Source of the DNA: Rhodoferax sp.
GTDB taxonomy: Bacteria > Pseudomonadota > Gammaproteobacteria > Burkholderiales > Burkholderiaceae_C
DNA length: 9,168 nt
Direction: 5' to 3'
NCBI GenBank assembly: GCA_030683195.1
Contig: JAUXQA010000167.1
Span: forward strand, 1-9,168
The notes below the pieces were generated by a model, which was not told where the DNA came from, searched no databases, and saw only the letters and a program-made list of their open reading frames with translations. This document shows positions 1 to 6,282 of the stretch, one piece after another; position 1 is the stretch's first letter, and every line of letters starts with the position of its first letter. Position numbers and translations under genes: made by a program.

Positions 1-851
1 GAGTCAATGCCGCCCGACAAAAAGGCCCCCAGCGGCACGTCGGCCACCATTTGCTGACGCACCGCGTCTTTTAATAGCACCTCCAGCGCGTCGACCGCTT
101 GGGCGGGCGTGCCGGCAAATGGCTGCGCTGCGCCGTGCTCAGCCACAGTCACGCCAGACCAATATGCTACTGGCAGCGGATCAGGCACCTGGCGCGACAC
201 CGTCAGCAAACTGCCCGGCGGCAACTTGCTTATGCCTTGGTAGATGCTGTGCGGGCTGGGCACGGCCATGTGCCGCATATAAAGACACAGCGCATCGCGG
301 TCAATGCTTGCTGCAAACGCCGGGTGCACCTGCAAGGCCTTGAGCTCGGAGCCAAACAAGAAGACCGCGTTGTTTCCCCTGCCCTGCCAACCGTAATACA
401 GCGGCTTTTCGCCCAACCGGTCACGCCCGAGGGTGAGCGTGCGCTCATGGCGGTCCCAAACGGCGAAGGCAAACATGCCCACGGCGCGCTTAATGGTGCC
501 TTGAATGCCCCAAGCCTCAAAGCCAGCCAGCAGGGTTTCGGTGTCAGAGTGGCCACGCCAATTGGCGCCCGTCTTTGCGAGCGCAGCGCGGCAATCCAGA
601 TGGTTGTAAATCTCGCCGTTGAAGGCAATCACGTAGCGGCCTGAGGGGGAATGCATCGGCTGCGCCCCTGCTGGTGACAGGTCCACGATAGCAAGACGGC
701 GGTGCCCCAAGGCAATGCCGGCATCAGCGTCCAGCCAATGGCCATCGGAGTCCGGGCCACGGTGAACGAGGGTGGCTGTCATGCGGGTGAGTCTTGGCAG
801 GGCTTCGTCGCCTGGCCATTGATACCCCAAATACCCCGTCAAGCCACACAT
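1..851 (-). CDS. asnB: AsnB-like glutamine-dependent amidotransferase/asparagine synthetase, N-terminal part
   Basis: The gene runs off the left edge after 283 complete codons. The protein begins MCGLTGYLG, so removal of Met exposes the catalytic Cys2 of a class II glutamine amidotransferase. Also present are LVHRGPDSDG (30-37), GHRRLAIVD (Arg52), FNGEIYN (Asn78-Gly79-Glu80), SDTE (Asp103), VGMFAFAVWD and RDRLGEKPLYYG. The last complete residues, GAFLSGGID, are the start of the SGGIDS PP-loop that binds ATP in the synthetase domain. Full-length AsnB-type enzymes are about 550-640 residues, so over 250 residues are missing here only because the window ends. It lies 3 nt after the glycosyltransferase stop, with AGGAG 7 nt before the ATG. 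Generic annotation is asparagine synthase. In this setting it may instead amidate a uronic acid (compare Francisella WbtH), which the visible part cannot settle, since acceptor residues lie in the missing domain. Confidence 0.94.
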   Translation of the reverse strand, partial: MCGLTGYLGYQWPGDEALPRLTRMTATLVHRGPDSDGHWLDADAGIALGHRRLAIVDLSPAGAQPMHSPSGRYVIAFNGEIYNHLDCRAALAKTGANWRGHSDTETLLAGFEAWGIQGTIKRAVGMFAFAVWDRHERTLTLGRDRLGEKPLYYGWQGRGNNAVFLFGSELKALQVHPAFAASIDRDALCLYMRHMAVPSPHSIYQGISKLPPGSLLTVSRQVPDPLPVAYWSGVTVAEHGAAQPFAGTPAQAVDALEVLLKDAVRQQMVADVPLGAFLSGGID

Positions 852-854
852 GTG

Positions 855-2057
855 CTAACTCCTGGGGTTCTGAGCAGCATCGAGCGCTTGCTGCACATCG
901 CAGTCCGGCTGAGACAGTAGTGCCTTGTATAGACCGGCGTATTGGTTAACGCAAGCTGCTAGCGAGAAATTTTCCGCCACCCGCTGCTGCCCAGACTGCG
1001 CCATGCGCTCTCTCGCGGCCGGCTCATTCGCTAACCTCAGCAGGGCTTGGCCCAACGCAGAAGGATCGCGAGCCGGCACCACCAGGCCACTGACGCCATC
1101 CACCACCGCCTCGGCGTTGCCACCGACGTCGGTCACCACCATGGCAACCCCGGCCGCCATGCCTTCCAGCACACTATTTGAAAAACCTTCCTGGTGAGAA
1201 CTCAACACGCCGATATCAGCGGCAGAGCAAATGGCAATCGCGTCGCTGCGCTCACCCAGCCAGAGAATGTGATCAGCAACACCCAGGCGGTGGGCCAAGG
1301 CCTTCAGTTCGGGCGCAATGCCTGAATCCCGGCCGACCAGCGCCATCACCCAATCGCGAGGCAATGCCATATGGATTTCGCTCAGTGCATGAATCAAATC
1401 GATATGACCTTTATAGGGAATCAAATTGGCAACGCACACCATCATCAATGCGTCTTGACCGATACCCAGTTGGGACCTCACCAAAAAACGGGACGGCAAT
1501 TTGTCAAAAACATCCAATTCAATACCGTTGTAAAGCAAACCCAGACGATTGGCTTTGACACCTTCTCCGCCCAGCTCGCGTACCACAGCCTTTGAATTCC
1601 CAAGAATCGCATTCATACCCGAATGCAGCATTCGCTCAACTCTGGCCAATAACGGGTATTTGAGTTGATATAGATTCAAACTGCGACGGCTCATTACTTT
1701 AATTCTCGGGCCCATCATCAAACTACAAACCCCACCGAACAAATAACTTTCAGGAAGAAAAAAATGCACGATGGACGGACGGCATCGCATCATCAATATA
1801 CAAAATGCCATGAATGAAAAAGAAGTCAACAGCAGTCGCCTGAACAACCCGGGCATACGCCTGAAATAGGCCGAAAACCAAGGCTCAACAACACGGACAC
1901 CTTCACTATCAAGAACGTCAGCTAATTTCCCCTTGTGGGTGAGCGTGTAGACAATCGGACTAAAACCCACCTGTCTCAATTTCGGTAGCACCTGCGCGAG
2001 ATGCCTCTCGGCACCGCCCACATCAAGGTTTCCAATCACGAACAATACTGTTAGCAC
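855..2057 (-). CDS. GT4-type glycosyltransferase (GT-B fold), compositionally mosaic
   Basis: This protein of about 400 residues is predicted to be a retaining glycosyltransferase working on the membrane-linked saccharide. It opens with LTVLFVIGNLDVGGAERHLAQVL, the N-terminal GT4 signature. Its C-terminal domain starts near VCVANLIPYKGH and contains the donor-site ExxxxxxxE as EGFSNSVLE (Glu290 and Glu298), then AMVVTDVGGNAEAVVDG. A short hydrophobic stretch (LLTSFSFMAFCILMM) in the first domain may mediate membrane contact. Start choice: the frame is open back to a TTG at 2078 (stop TGA just above it). I prefer GTG at 2057, because it places the first beta strand at the usual distance from the N-terminus and leaves 1 nt after the preceding stop instead of a 20-nt overlap. 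Neither has a strong ribosome site. Roughly 1381-1980 is about 46% GC by hand count, against about 61% for 901-1380. Confidence 0.9.
   Translation of the reverse strand: MLTVLFVIGNLDVGGAERHLAQVLPKLRQVGFSPIVYTLTHKGKLADVLDSEGVRVVEPWFSAYFRRMPGLFRRLLLTSFSFMAFCILMMRCRPSIVHFFLPESYLFGGVCSLMMGPRIKVMSRRSLNLYQLKYPLLARVERMLHSGMNAILGNSKAVVRELGGEGVKANRLGLLYNGIELDVFDKLPSRFLVRSQLGIGQDALMMVCVANLIPYKGHIDLIHALSEIHMALPRDWVMALVGRDSGIAPELKALAHRLGVADHILWLGERSDAIAICSAADIGVLSSHQEGFSNSVLEGMAAGVAMVVTDVGGNAEAVVDGVSGLVVPARDPSALGQALLRLANEPAARERMAQSGQQRVAENFSLAACVNQYAGLYKALLSQPDCDVQQALDAAQNPRS
859..863 (-). promoter_or_regulatory. Ribosome binding site of the asnB-like gene
   Basis: On the minus strand AGGAG lies 7 nt before the ATG at 851. 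It overlaps the last codons of the upstream glycosyltransferase and is the best ribosome site in the window. It fixes the start at MCGL, which the catalytic Cys2 also requires. Confidence 0.8.
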
Positions 2058-2058
2058 T

Positions 2059-2907
2059 TCAGCTTCTGCTCTGATCAATTGATTTTTTCAACACAAATTC
2101 GTTGCAACCGAGGCCACCGCCACAAGTCCTCATGCGGTGTAAATCAAAACCTCGGCTGTGATAAAAATCGAATATTTCCTCAGGCTTTGCAACCTCAAAC
2201 GGATAGCCTCCGACCCAGTCCACAACATCGCGCCAGGCAGACATGCCGCGCACACCATGCGTCGCATAGTTGCGCCAGGTGTGAAAAGGCTTGCCACGAA
2301 CCAAGTCGTAAATGGTTCGCGGACCCCAAAGACGAACCATTGAGGGCCCCAGCACCAGCCAACGCAGGCCATGGGGAAGGCGGTTGTAGGTTTTTTTAAC
2401 CCACGTCCAGACAGGTGTCATCACGGGTTGATAGTTGTAAATAGCGACGAATAGAGTACCCCCGTGACGCACCAGTGGCTCCACGTTACCGAGTGCATCC
2501 CACATGGCACCCGTGTGATGCAAAACACCCCACGAATAAACAATGTCCCACTGACCCAACGTCTTTAAATAGTCCCCATCAAGTGCCGAACCCTGCTCAA
2601 CGGCCCAAGCAGGGTCGTTCGGAAAATAGCGGCGCTTGAGTTCCATGGTGCAGGCGACCGACCGCGGATCGTAGTCAAACGAATGGACGGTGGCCCCCAG
2701 TCGCCGTGCCACCAGGCTAAACAAGCCCGACCCACTGCCAATGTCCAGAAAACGCTTTCCCGCCAAATTGTCAACACCGAGCATGGTGCGCAGGGACTGC
2801 TCTGCCAGCGCGATGCGCTCGTCAGTCAGCACTTCCAGGAACTGGGCCCAGTTGGCACCGAATTCGAAGCGGTCGCCGTTGGCGACCTCTGTTGCGTGCG
2901 TGGTCAT
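2059..2907 (-). CDS. Class I SAM-dependent methyltransferase
   Basis: This 282-residue protein has a Rossmann-type methyltransferase core. Motif I is FLDIGSGSGLFSL (53-65), the acidic residue ending strand 2 is Asp78 in SFDYDP, motif IV-like DIVYSWGVLHHT follows, and GGTLFVAIYN forms strand 5. The pattern is that of the COG2227/UbiG-like group often annotated in LPS and exopolysaccharide clusters. The C-terminal part (WRDVVDWVGGYPFEVAKPEEI, then GGGLGCNEFV) is a conserved extension I recall from relatives in such clusters. It probably methylates a sugar or a chain-end group; the acceptor is unknown. It is unrelated to the FkbM enzyme two genes upstream, so two different methylations are likely. 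It starts at an ATG overlapping the previous stop (ATGA), with a good ribosome site GAGAAGGT 6 nt upstream. Its stop lies at the start of the second glycosyltransferase. Confidence 0.92.
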   Translation of the reverse strand: MTTHATEVANGDRFEFGANWAQFLEVLTDERIALAEQSLRTMLGVDNLAGKRFLDIGSGSGLFSLVARRLGATVHSFDYDPRSVACTMELKRRYFPNDPAWAVEQGSALDGDYLKTLGQWDIVYSWGVLHHTGAMWDALGNVEPLVRHGGTLFVAIYNYQPVMTPVWTWVKKTYNRLPHGLRWLVLGPSMVRLWGPRTIYDLVRGKPFHTWRNYATHGVRGMSAWRDVVDWVGGYPFEVAKPEEIFDFYHSRGFDLHRMRTCGGGLGCNEFVLKKSIDQSRS

Positions 2908-4037
2908 CTTGCCACCTTCTCAAATAAATCTTCCCACATACCCGTCACTCTCCTAATAGAAAACCGATCGCGCGCCTCAGTGGCGTTTCCGGAAAGACGC
3001 GCGCGCAAGCCCGCATCTCCCATCAACCGGTCCAGCGCCAGAGCCAAGCCGTTAACATCCCCGGGGGCAACAAGCAAGCCATCCTTTTCATGGCGAACAA
3101 TATCGCGTGGACCGGTGTCACAGTCGAAACTGATGACCGGCAGACCGTAAGCCAGCGCTTCGGCCAGGGTGTTGCCGAATCCCTCGAAACGTGAGCTCAT
3201 GACATAGAGATCAGCTCGCTCATACCACGCCCCTACGTTATTCACCGAACCCGGTAAAAACACACGGTCGCCGAGCCCCATCGTTTTCACTGTATCTTCG
3301 ATCATCGAGCGCAGAGGCCCTTCACCCAAAATGACAAGATCCCAATCCGGATGCTTGCTCGCCAGGGGTGCAAATGCATCCAGCAGCCAGTCAAATCCCT
3401 TTTGGGCCACCAAACGGCCCACACCCAAAAGTATTTTTCGTCCCTTCGCACAGACGGATTCCGTCAATACCTTAGGGTCTTGCTCTGGCAATGGCCACGG
3501 CGCCGCGTTGGGAATCACTACGACCCGCTTCGCGGTGGTGTGAGCCAGAAGCCATTCCGAACTCTCAATCGTCAGCGCAGCAACGGCATGAAGGCGACCG
3601 TAACCGTAGCGTCGCAATACGTCCCAAAGGACACCCAACGGAAACTGAGGGGGGTGAACATGCTCTGAGCCCACAGCCACAACAGGAAGACCCCAAGCGG
3701 CCAGCGCCAAGCGCACATTGGCACCAGTCATCACCGCCAAGGCAATGTTCGGAGAAATCTCTTTCAGCAGGCGACGCATCGCCATCACGCGACGCAAATT
3801 TTGAACAAGGCCCGCCAGAATATGGCGACTTTCGCTTGTGAGGTTCAGACACAAACGTTTGACTGCCGGATGCAAGGCATAAAAATCAAGATCGATGGGA
3901 GCCAAAGTCACCACCGTAATGTCCCAACCTTGGTCAGCCCAGTAGTTGGCCAAGTTGGCGGTGACGCGCTCAGCCCCGCCGCCGCCCATGGATTGAATAA
4001 AAAAAACTAACCGCCTCGGCGAAGAAACTCGCTTCAT
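2904..4037 (-). CDS. GT4-type glycosyltransferase (GT-B fold)
   Basis: This 377-residue protein is predicted to be a retaining glycosyltransferase that acts at the cytoplasmic face of the inner membrane, adding one sugar to the lipid-linked repeat unit. The N-terminal domain opens with VFFIQSMGGGGAERVTANLA, the Gly-rich loop typical of GT4 acceptor domains. The C-terminal domain begins near ILLGVGRLVAQKGFDWLL and holds the donor-binding ExxxxxxxE motif (EGFGNTLAE, Glu285 and Glu293), followed by LPVISFDCDTGPRDIV and DGLLVAPGD. The FDCDTGP block recurs in GT4 enzymes that use UDP-HexNAc-type donors (PglJ/PglH-like), so an N-acetylhexosamine or its uronate is a plausible donor, but that is inference. 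ATG start with a 4-nt ATGA overlap at both ends, linking it to the FkbM gene upstream and the SAM methyltransferase downstream. Confidence 0.92.
   Translation of the reverse strand: MKRVSSPRRLVFFIQSMGGGGAERVTANLANYWADQGWDITVVTLAPIDLDFYALHPAVKRLCLNLTSESRHILAGLVQNLRRVMAMRRLLKEISPNIALAVMTGANVRLALAAWGLPVVAVGSEHVHPPQFPLGVLWDVLRRYGYGRLHAVAALTIESSEWLLAHTTAKRVVVIPNAAPWPLPEQDPKVLTESVCAKGRKILLGVGRLVAQKGFDWLLDAFAPLASKHPDWDLVILGEGPLRSMIEDTVKTMGLGDRVFLPGSVNNVGAWYERADLYVMSSRFEGFGNTLAEALAYGLPVISFDCDTGPRDIVRHEKDGLLVAPGDVNGLALALDRLMGDAGLRARLSGNATEARDRFSIRRVTGMWEDLFEKVAR
2914..2921 (-). promoter_or_regulatory. Ribosome binding site of the class I methyltransferase
   Basis: On the minus strand GAGAAGGT lies 6 nt before the ATG at 2907, inside the end of the upstream glycosyltransferase gene. 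It supports the ATGA-overlap start and suggests this gene can be translated well without full dependence on coupling. Confidence 0.7.
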
Positions 4038-4906
4038 ATGGGATAAGCCACAACGTTCTGAAAATCACCCAGGGCACTCAAGGTGAGCGGTACCGTCTTG
4101 CTGTTATCCATGATTTTTTCAACTCGATAGCCTTGGCTGGTGAGCCAATCAACCAGCGCTTCAGGTTCATAGCCTGCGCCCAGGCACGTCTCCCGCCCGA
4201 TTTCCAGAATCAGGATGGGGCGACAACTGGCCAAGGTCTCGACAGCACCGCGCAGTGCCATCCATTCCGCACCCTCGATATCCAGCTTGATGACATCAAC
4301 ACGAGAGATACCCAAGTCCTTCAGCACGTCATCCAGCCTACTGACCACCACTATTTCGACTGGATTGCTGCGGCTTCCAGACACAAAAAGCGTGGGCAGA
4401 CCCTCATTCCTTGTGCCGTCCGCCGCGTTACCCGGTTGGTCATAGATGGGGAGGCACCCCTCCTGCTCACCCAAGGCTGAAGCGACGACCTGAACATTCT
4501 CAAACTGATTGAGGTGAATATTCGCCTGCAATCGCTCACGGTATTCAGACACGGGCTCAAAAGCAATGACTTTGCCTTGCGTCACTACCCGGGCCGCCGT
4601 GATGGAGAACTCTCCTTGGTTGGCCCCCACATCAATGAACACGCCGTCCTTTGGCAAAAAACGCTCCACCAGAGTCAATTGATCGCCCGAGTAGCTCCCC
4701 TTGAAAAAAATCTGCCCACCCATGTGCTCTTGCAAGAAACACCTGAACGACGCGTTGCCACGAAAATTCTTGATCACATAGGGCGTCGAACGCGCACGCC
4801 GTGCTGCCCATAGACGAACGAATTCACAGAGACGACCAAACCCCATCCCCTTGATCCGATAAAGCGGCTGGGTCAAAATGCGCAACAAGTGAAAAAATTG
4901 TGTCAT
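4034..4906 (-). CDS. FkbM family SAM-dependent methyltransferase
   Basis: This 290-residue protein has an N-terminal stretch of about 85 residues rich in Arg and aromatics, followed by an FkbM-type methyltransferase domain. Motif I reads FIDVGANQGEFS (Asp92 in DVGAN) and binds S-adenosylmethionine. FEPVSEY follows at the end of strand 2, then RLDDVL, and VIKLDIEGAEWMAL around Asp209, the family's characteristic LDIEGAE block. LILEIGRE comes next. FkbM-type enzymes methylate hydroxyls, and in polysaccharide clusters they usually O-methylate a sugar of the repeat unit or chain end; the acceptor here is unknown. The start ATG overlaps the flippase stop by 4 nt (ATGA), and its own stop overlaps the next gene in the same way. 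With no strong ribosome site before it, translational coupling is likely. The family call is firm; the sugar and position methylated are not readable. Confidence 0.92.
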   Translation of the reverse strand: MTQFFHLLRILTQPLYRIKGMGFGRLCEFVRLWAARRARSTPYVIKNFRGNASFRCFLQEHMGGQIFFKGSYSGDQLTLVERFLPKDGVFIDVGANQGEFSITAARVVTQGKVIAFEPVSEYRERLQANIHLNQFENVQVVASALGEQEGCLPIYDQPGNAADGTRNEGLPTLFVSGSRSNPVEIVVVSRLDDVLKDLGISRVDVIKLDIEGAEWMALRGAVETLASCRPILILEIGRETCLGAGYEPEALVDWLTSQGYRVEKIMDNSKTVPLTLSALGDFQNVVAYPI

Positions 4907-6270
4907 GTCTGTTTGACCCGGGCGCCAAGCCCCAATATCAATAACGTGAAGAGGTACATCAAGGAAGTAGAAAGTGCAATGCCGTTGATCCCCAGAAGCG
5001 GCGTCAGAATCGCCAAGCCGAGCAATTTGACCACCAAGTTGGCGCTGGCCACCGCTGCAATCAAGCGATGCCGCCCCTGACTTGCCAACAACGACACCAG
5101 CACAATGCCTGCAAAATAGAAAGGCAGTTGGGTTAAACCATAGCGCAGGACTTCCACGACTCGCGCCGAGTCTTGTGCCGTGAACGCACCCCGCTCAAAC
5201 AACAGCCTGACGCCCAGAGGTGCAAGCAACCAACTGACCAGCATGGCAAACACGCCCAAACCAAATAAGAGGACAACCCAACGCATGGCAATCTGATAAA
5301 CAGCAGTGTCGCCCTGTGCCTGCGCGCGGGAGAACACCGGCAGCGTTGCGCGGGAAACGGCCATCGCTCCCATACCCAGAAGCAAGGCCAAAACCCGGTT
5401 GGCGTAACTCAAGGTGGCAATAGCGCCAGCGCCTTGATGTGCAGCAAAAAACTGATCCAGAATGCCCGTGAGGCTCATGAGCGCCTGGCCAGCGAGCATG
5501 ATGGTGAACCCTTGCCAGAACGGCGTCCACTGGGGCGATGTCTGGGTGTATTGGGGTGCTTGAATGCGTTCCTGGCGCCACAGGGGTAGTACCAGACTCG
5601 CAAGGTGGGCGGCATATCCGGCCAAGGTCCCCCAAACCAGAGGCTCAGTCCCGCTGCCAGGAAAAGCGAACAGCGCGGCCAGAATCACCAGAGCGGGCAC
5701 GCTTTCCAGCAAGGTATTGGTGTGACGCGCTGCTGCAAGCATCCAGGCAGAAAAGAGGCTGATCAGCACTCCCAAACCAGCCATCAGTGCCAAAGGAGGT
5801 GCCATGACCGACGCCAGCACCCGAGTTTCAGGCGTCAACCCCGTCCAGGATGAATTGAACAATGCAGTTAACCCGAACCAACTTATCAGGCCCAAAGCCA
5901 CGCCAAGCATCAGTGTCAACCCCAAAAGCTCGGACCGAAAGCCGGAAAGATCAGCTTGGGCCCCTTGCTGAATGCGCGCCGCAAGCGGGACCAGCACCAC
6001 AGTGAGCACACTGAACCACACGCTGACGGGCCAATTGATCAGATTGAAAACGAATAGATAGGCATCGACCTCCTCACCCAGGCCATAGCGATACGCAATT
6101 GCCATCTCCTTGGCCGCGCCAGCCAGCTTTCCCAGGAAGGCAAACAAGGCGATCCACGCCATGCTCGTCGCTATGGAGTGATGATCGGGATGGGCGTTGC
6201 GAAGGCGCGCGCGCGCGGCCCTGAAAAAGTTCATTGTGATGTCAAATGCAAACTTCTTGAAACCCCACAC
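4903..6270 (-). CDS. MurJ/MviN-fold polysaccharide flippase (Wzx-like role)
   Basis: This is a polytopic inner-membrane protein of 455 residues, rich in hydrophobic segments, that belongs to the MOP flippase superfamily. The N-terminal GKLAGAAKEMAIAYRYGLG and VDAYLFVF blocks align without gaps to the start of E. coli MurJ. The C-terminal part keeps the MviN pattern (LLFERGAFTAQD, LRYGLTQLPFYF, GINGIALSTSL). MurJ is about 510 residues with 14 helices, so this is a shorter relative. Residues aligned to MurJ Arg18, Arg24 and Arg52 are Lys48, Lys54 and Val82; Asp39 is kept as Asp69. Given its place among sugar-nucleotide and glycosyltransferase genes, I infer that it moves the lipid-linked repeat unit (Wzx role) and not lipid II. 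The start is GTG at 6270, 12 nt after the epimerase stop with GGA just upstream. ATG at 6234 (protein starting MNFFRAARARLR) is an equal alternative. The stop overlaps the next start as ATGA. Confidence 0.88.
   Translation of the reverse strand: MWGFKKFAFDITMNFFRAARARLRNAHPDHHSIATSMAWIALFAFLGKLAGAAKEMAIAYRYGLGEEVDAYLFVFNLINWPVSVWFSVLTVVLVPLAARIQQGAQADLSGFRSELLGLTLMLGVALGLISWFGLTALFNSSWTGLTPETRVLASVMAPPLALMAGLGVLISLFSAWMLAAARHTNTLLESVPALVILAALFAFPGSGTEPLVWGTLAGYAAHLASLVLPLWRQERIQAPQYTQTSPQWTPFWQGFTIMLAGQALMSLTGILDQFFAAHQGAGAIATLSYANRVLALLLGMGAMAVSRATLPVFSRAQAQGDTAVYQIAMRWVVLLFGLGVFAMLVSWLLAPLGVRLLFERGAFTAQDSARVVEVLRYGLTQLPFYFAGIVLVSLLASQGRHRLIAAVASANLVVKLLGLAILTPLLGINGIALSTSLMYLFTLLILGLGARVKQT
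6205..6216. repeat. Alternating GC dinucleotide tract (six units)
   Basis: Twelve bases of strictly alternating G and C lie inside the first codons of the flippase gene, where they encode part of the Arg-Ala run RAARARLR. Such a tract can adopt Z-DNA and may be prone to slippage, but six units is short and the arginine-rich protein context explains it. Confidence 0.5.
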
Positions 6271-6282
6271 CCACCGTCCAAC

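Noticed and set aside
99..644. Plus-strand open frame at the left edge
   Set aside because: The minus strand here encodes the AsnB-like glutaminase domain with all expected motifs in one unbroken frame, so the plus-strand frame is a shadow.
1..851. Broken (pseudogene) asparagine synthetase
   Set aside because: The frame is intact up to base 1 and stops only because the window ends in the PP-loop; nothing indicates truncation in the genome.
1381..1980. Remnant of a mobile element in the AT-rich stretch
   Set aside because: The reading frame is continuous and reads as a normal GT4 N-terminal domain; there are no terminal inverted repeats, target duplications or transposase fragments.
4903..6270. 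Housekeeping lipid II flippase MurJ
   Set aside because: The fold matches, but the gene sits inside a polysaccharide operon and lacks arginines essential in MurJ, so a repeat-unit flippase is the better reading; not fully excluded without the rest of the genome.
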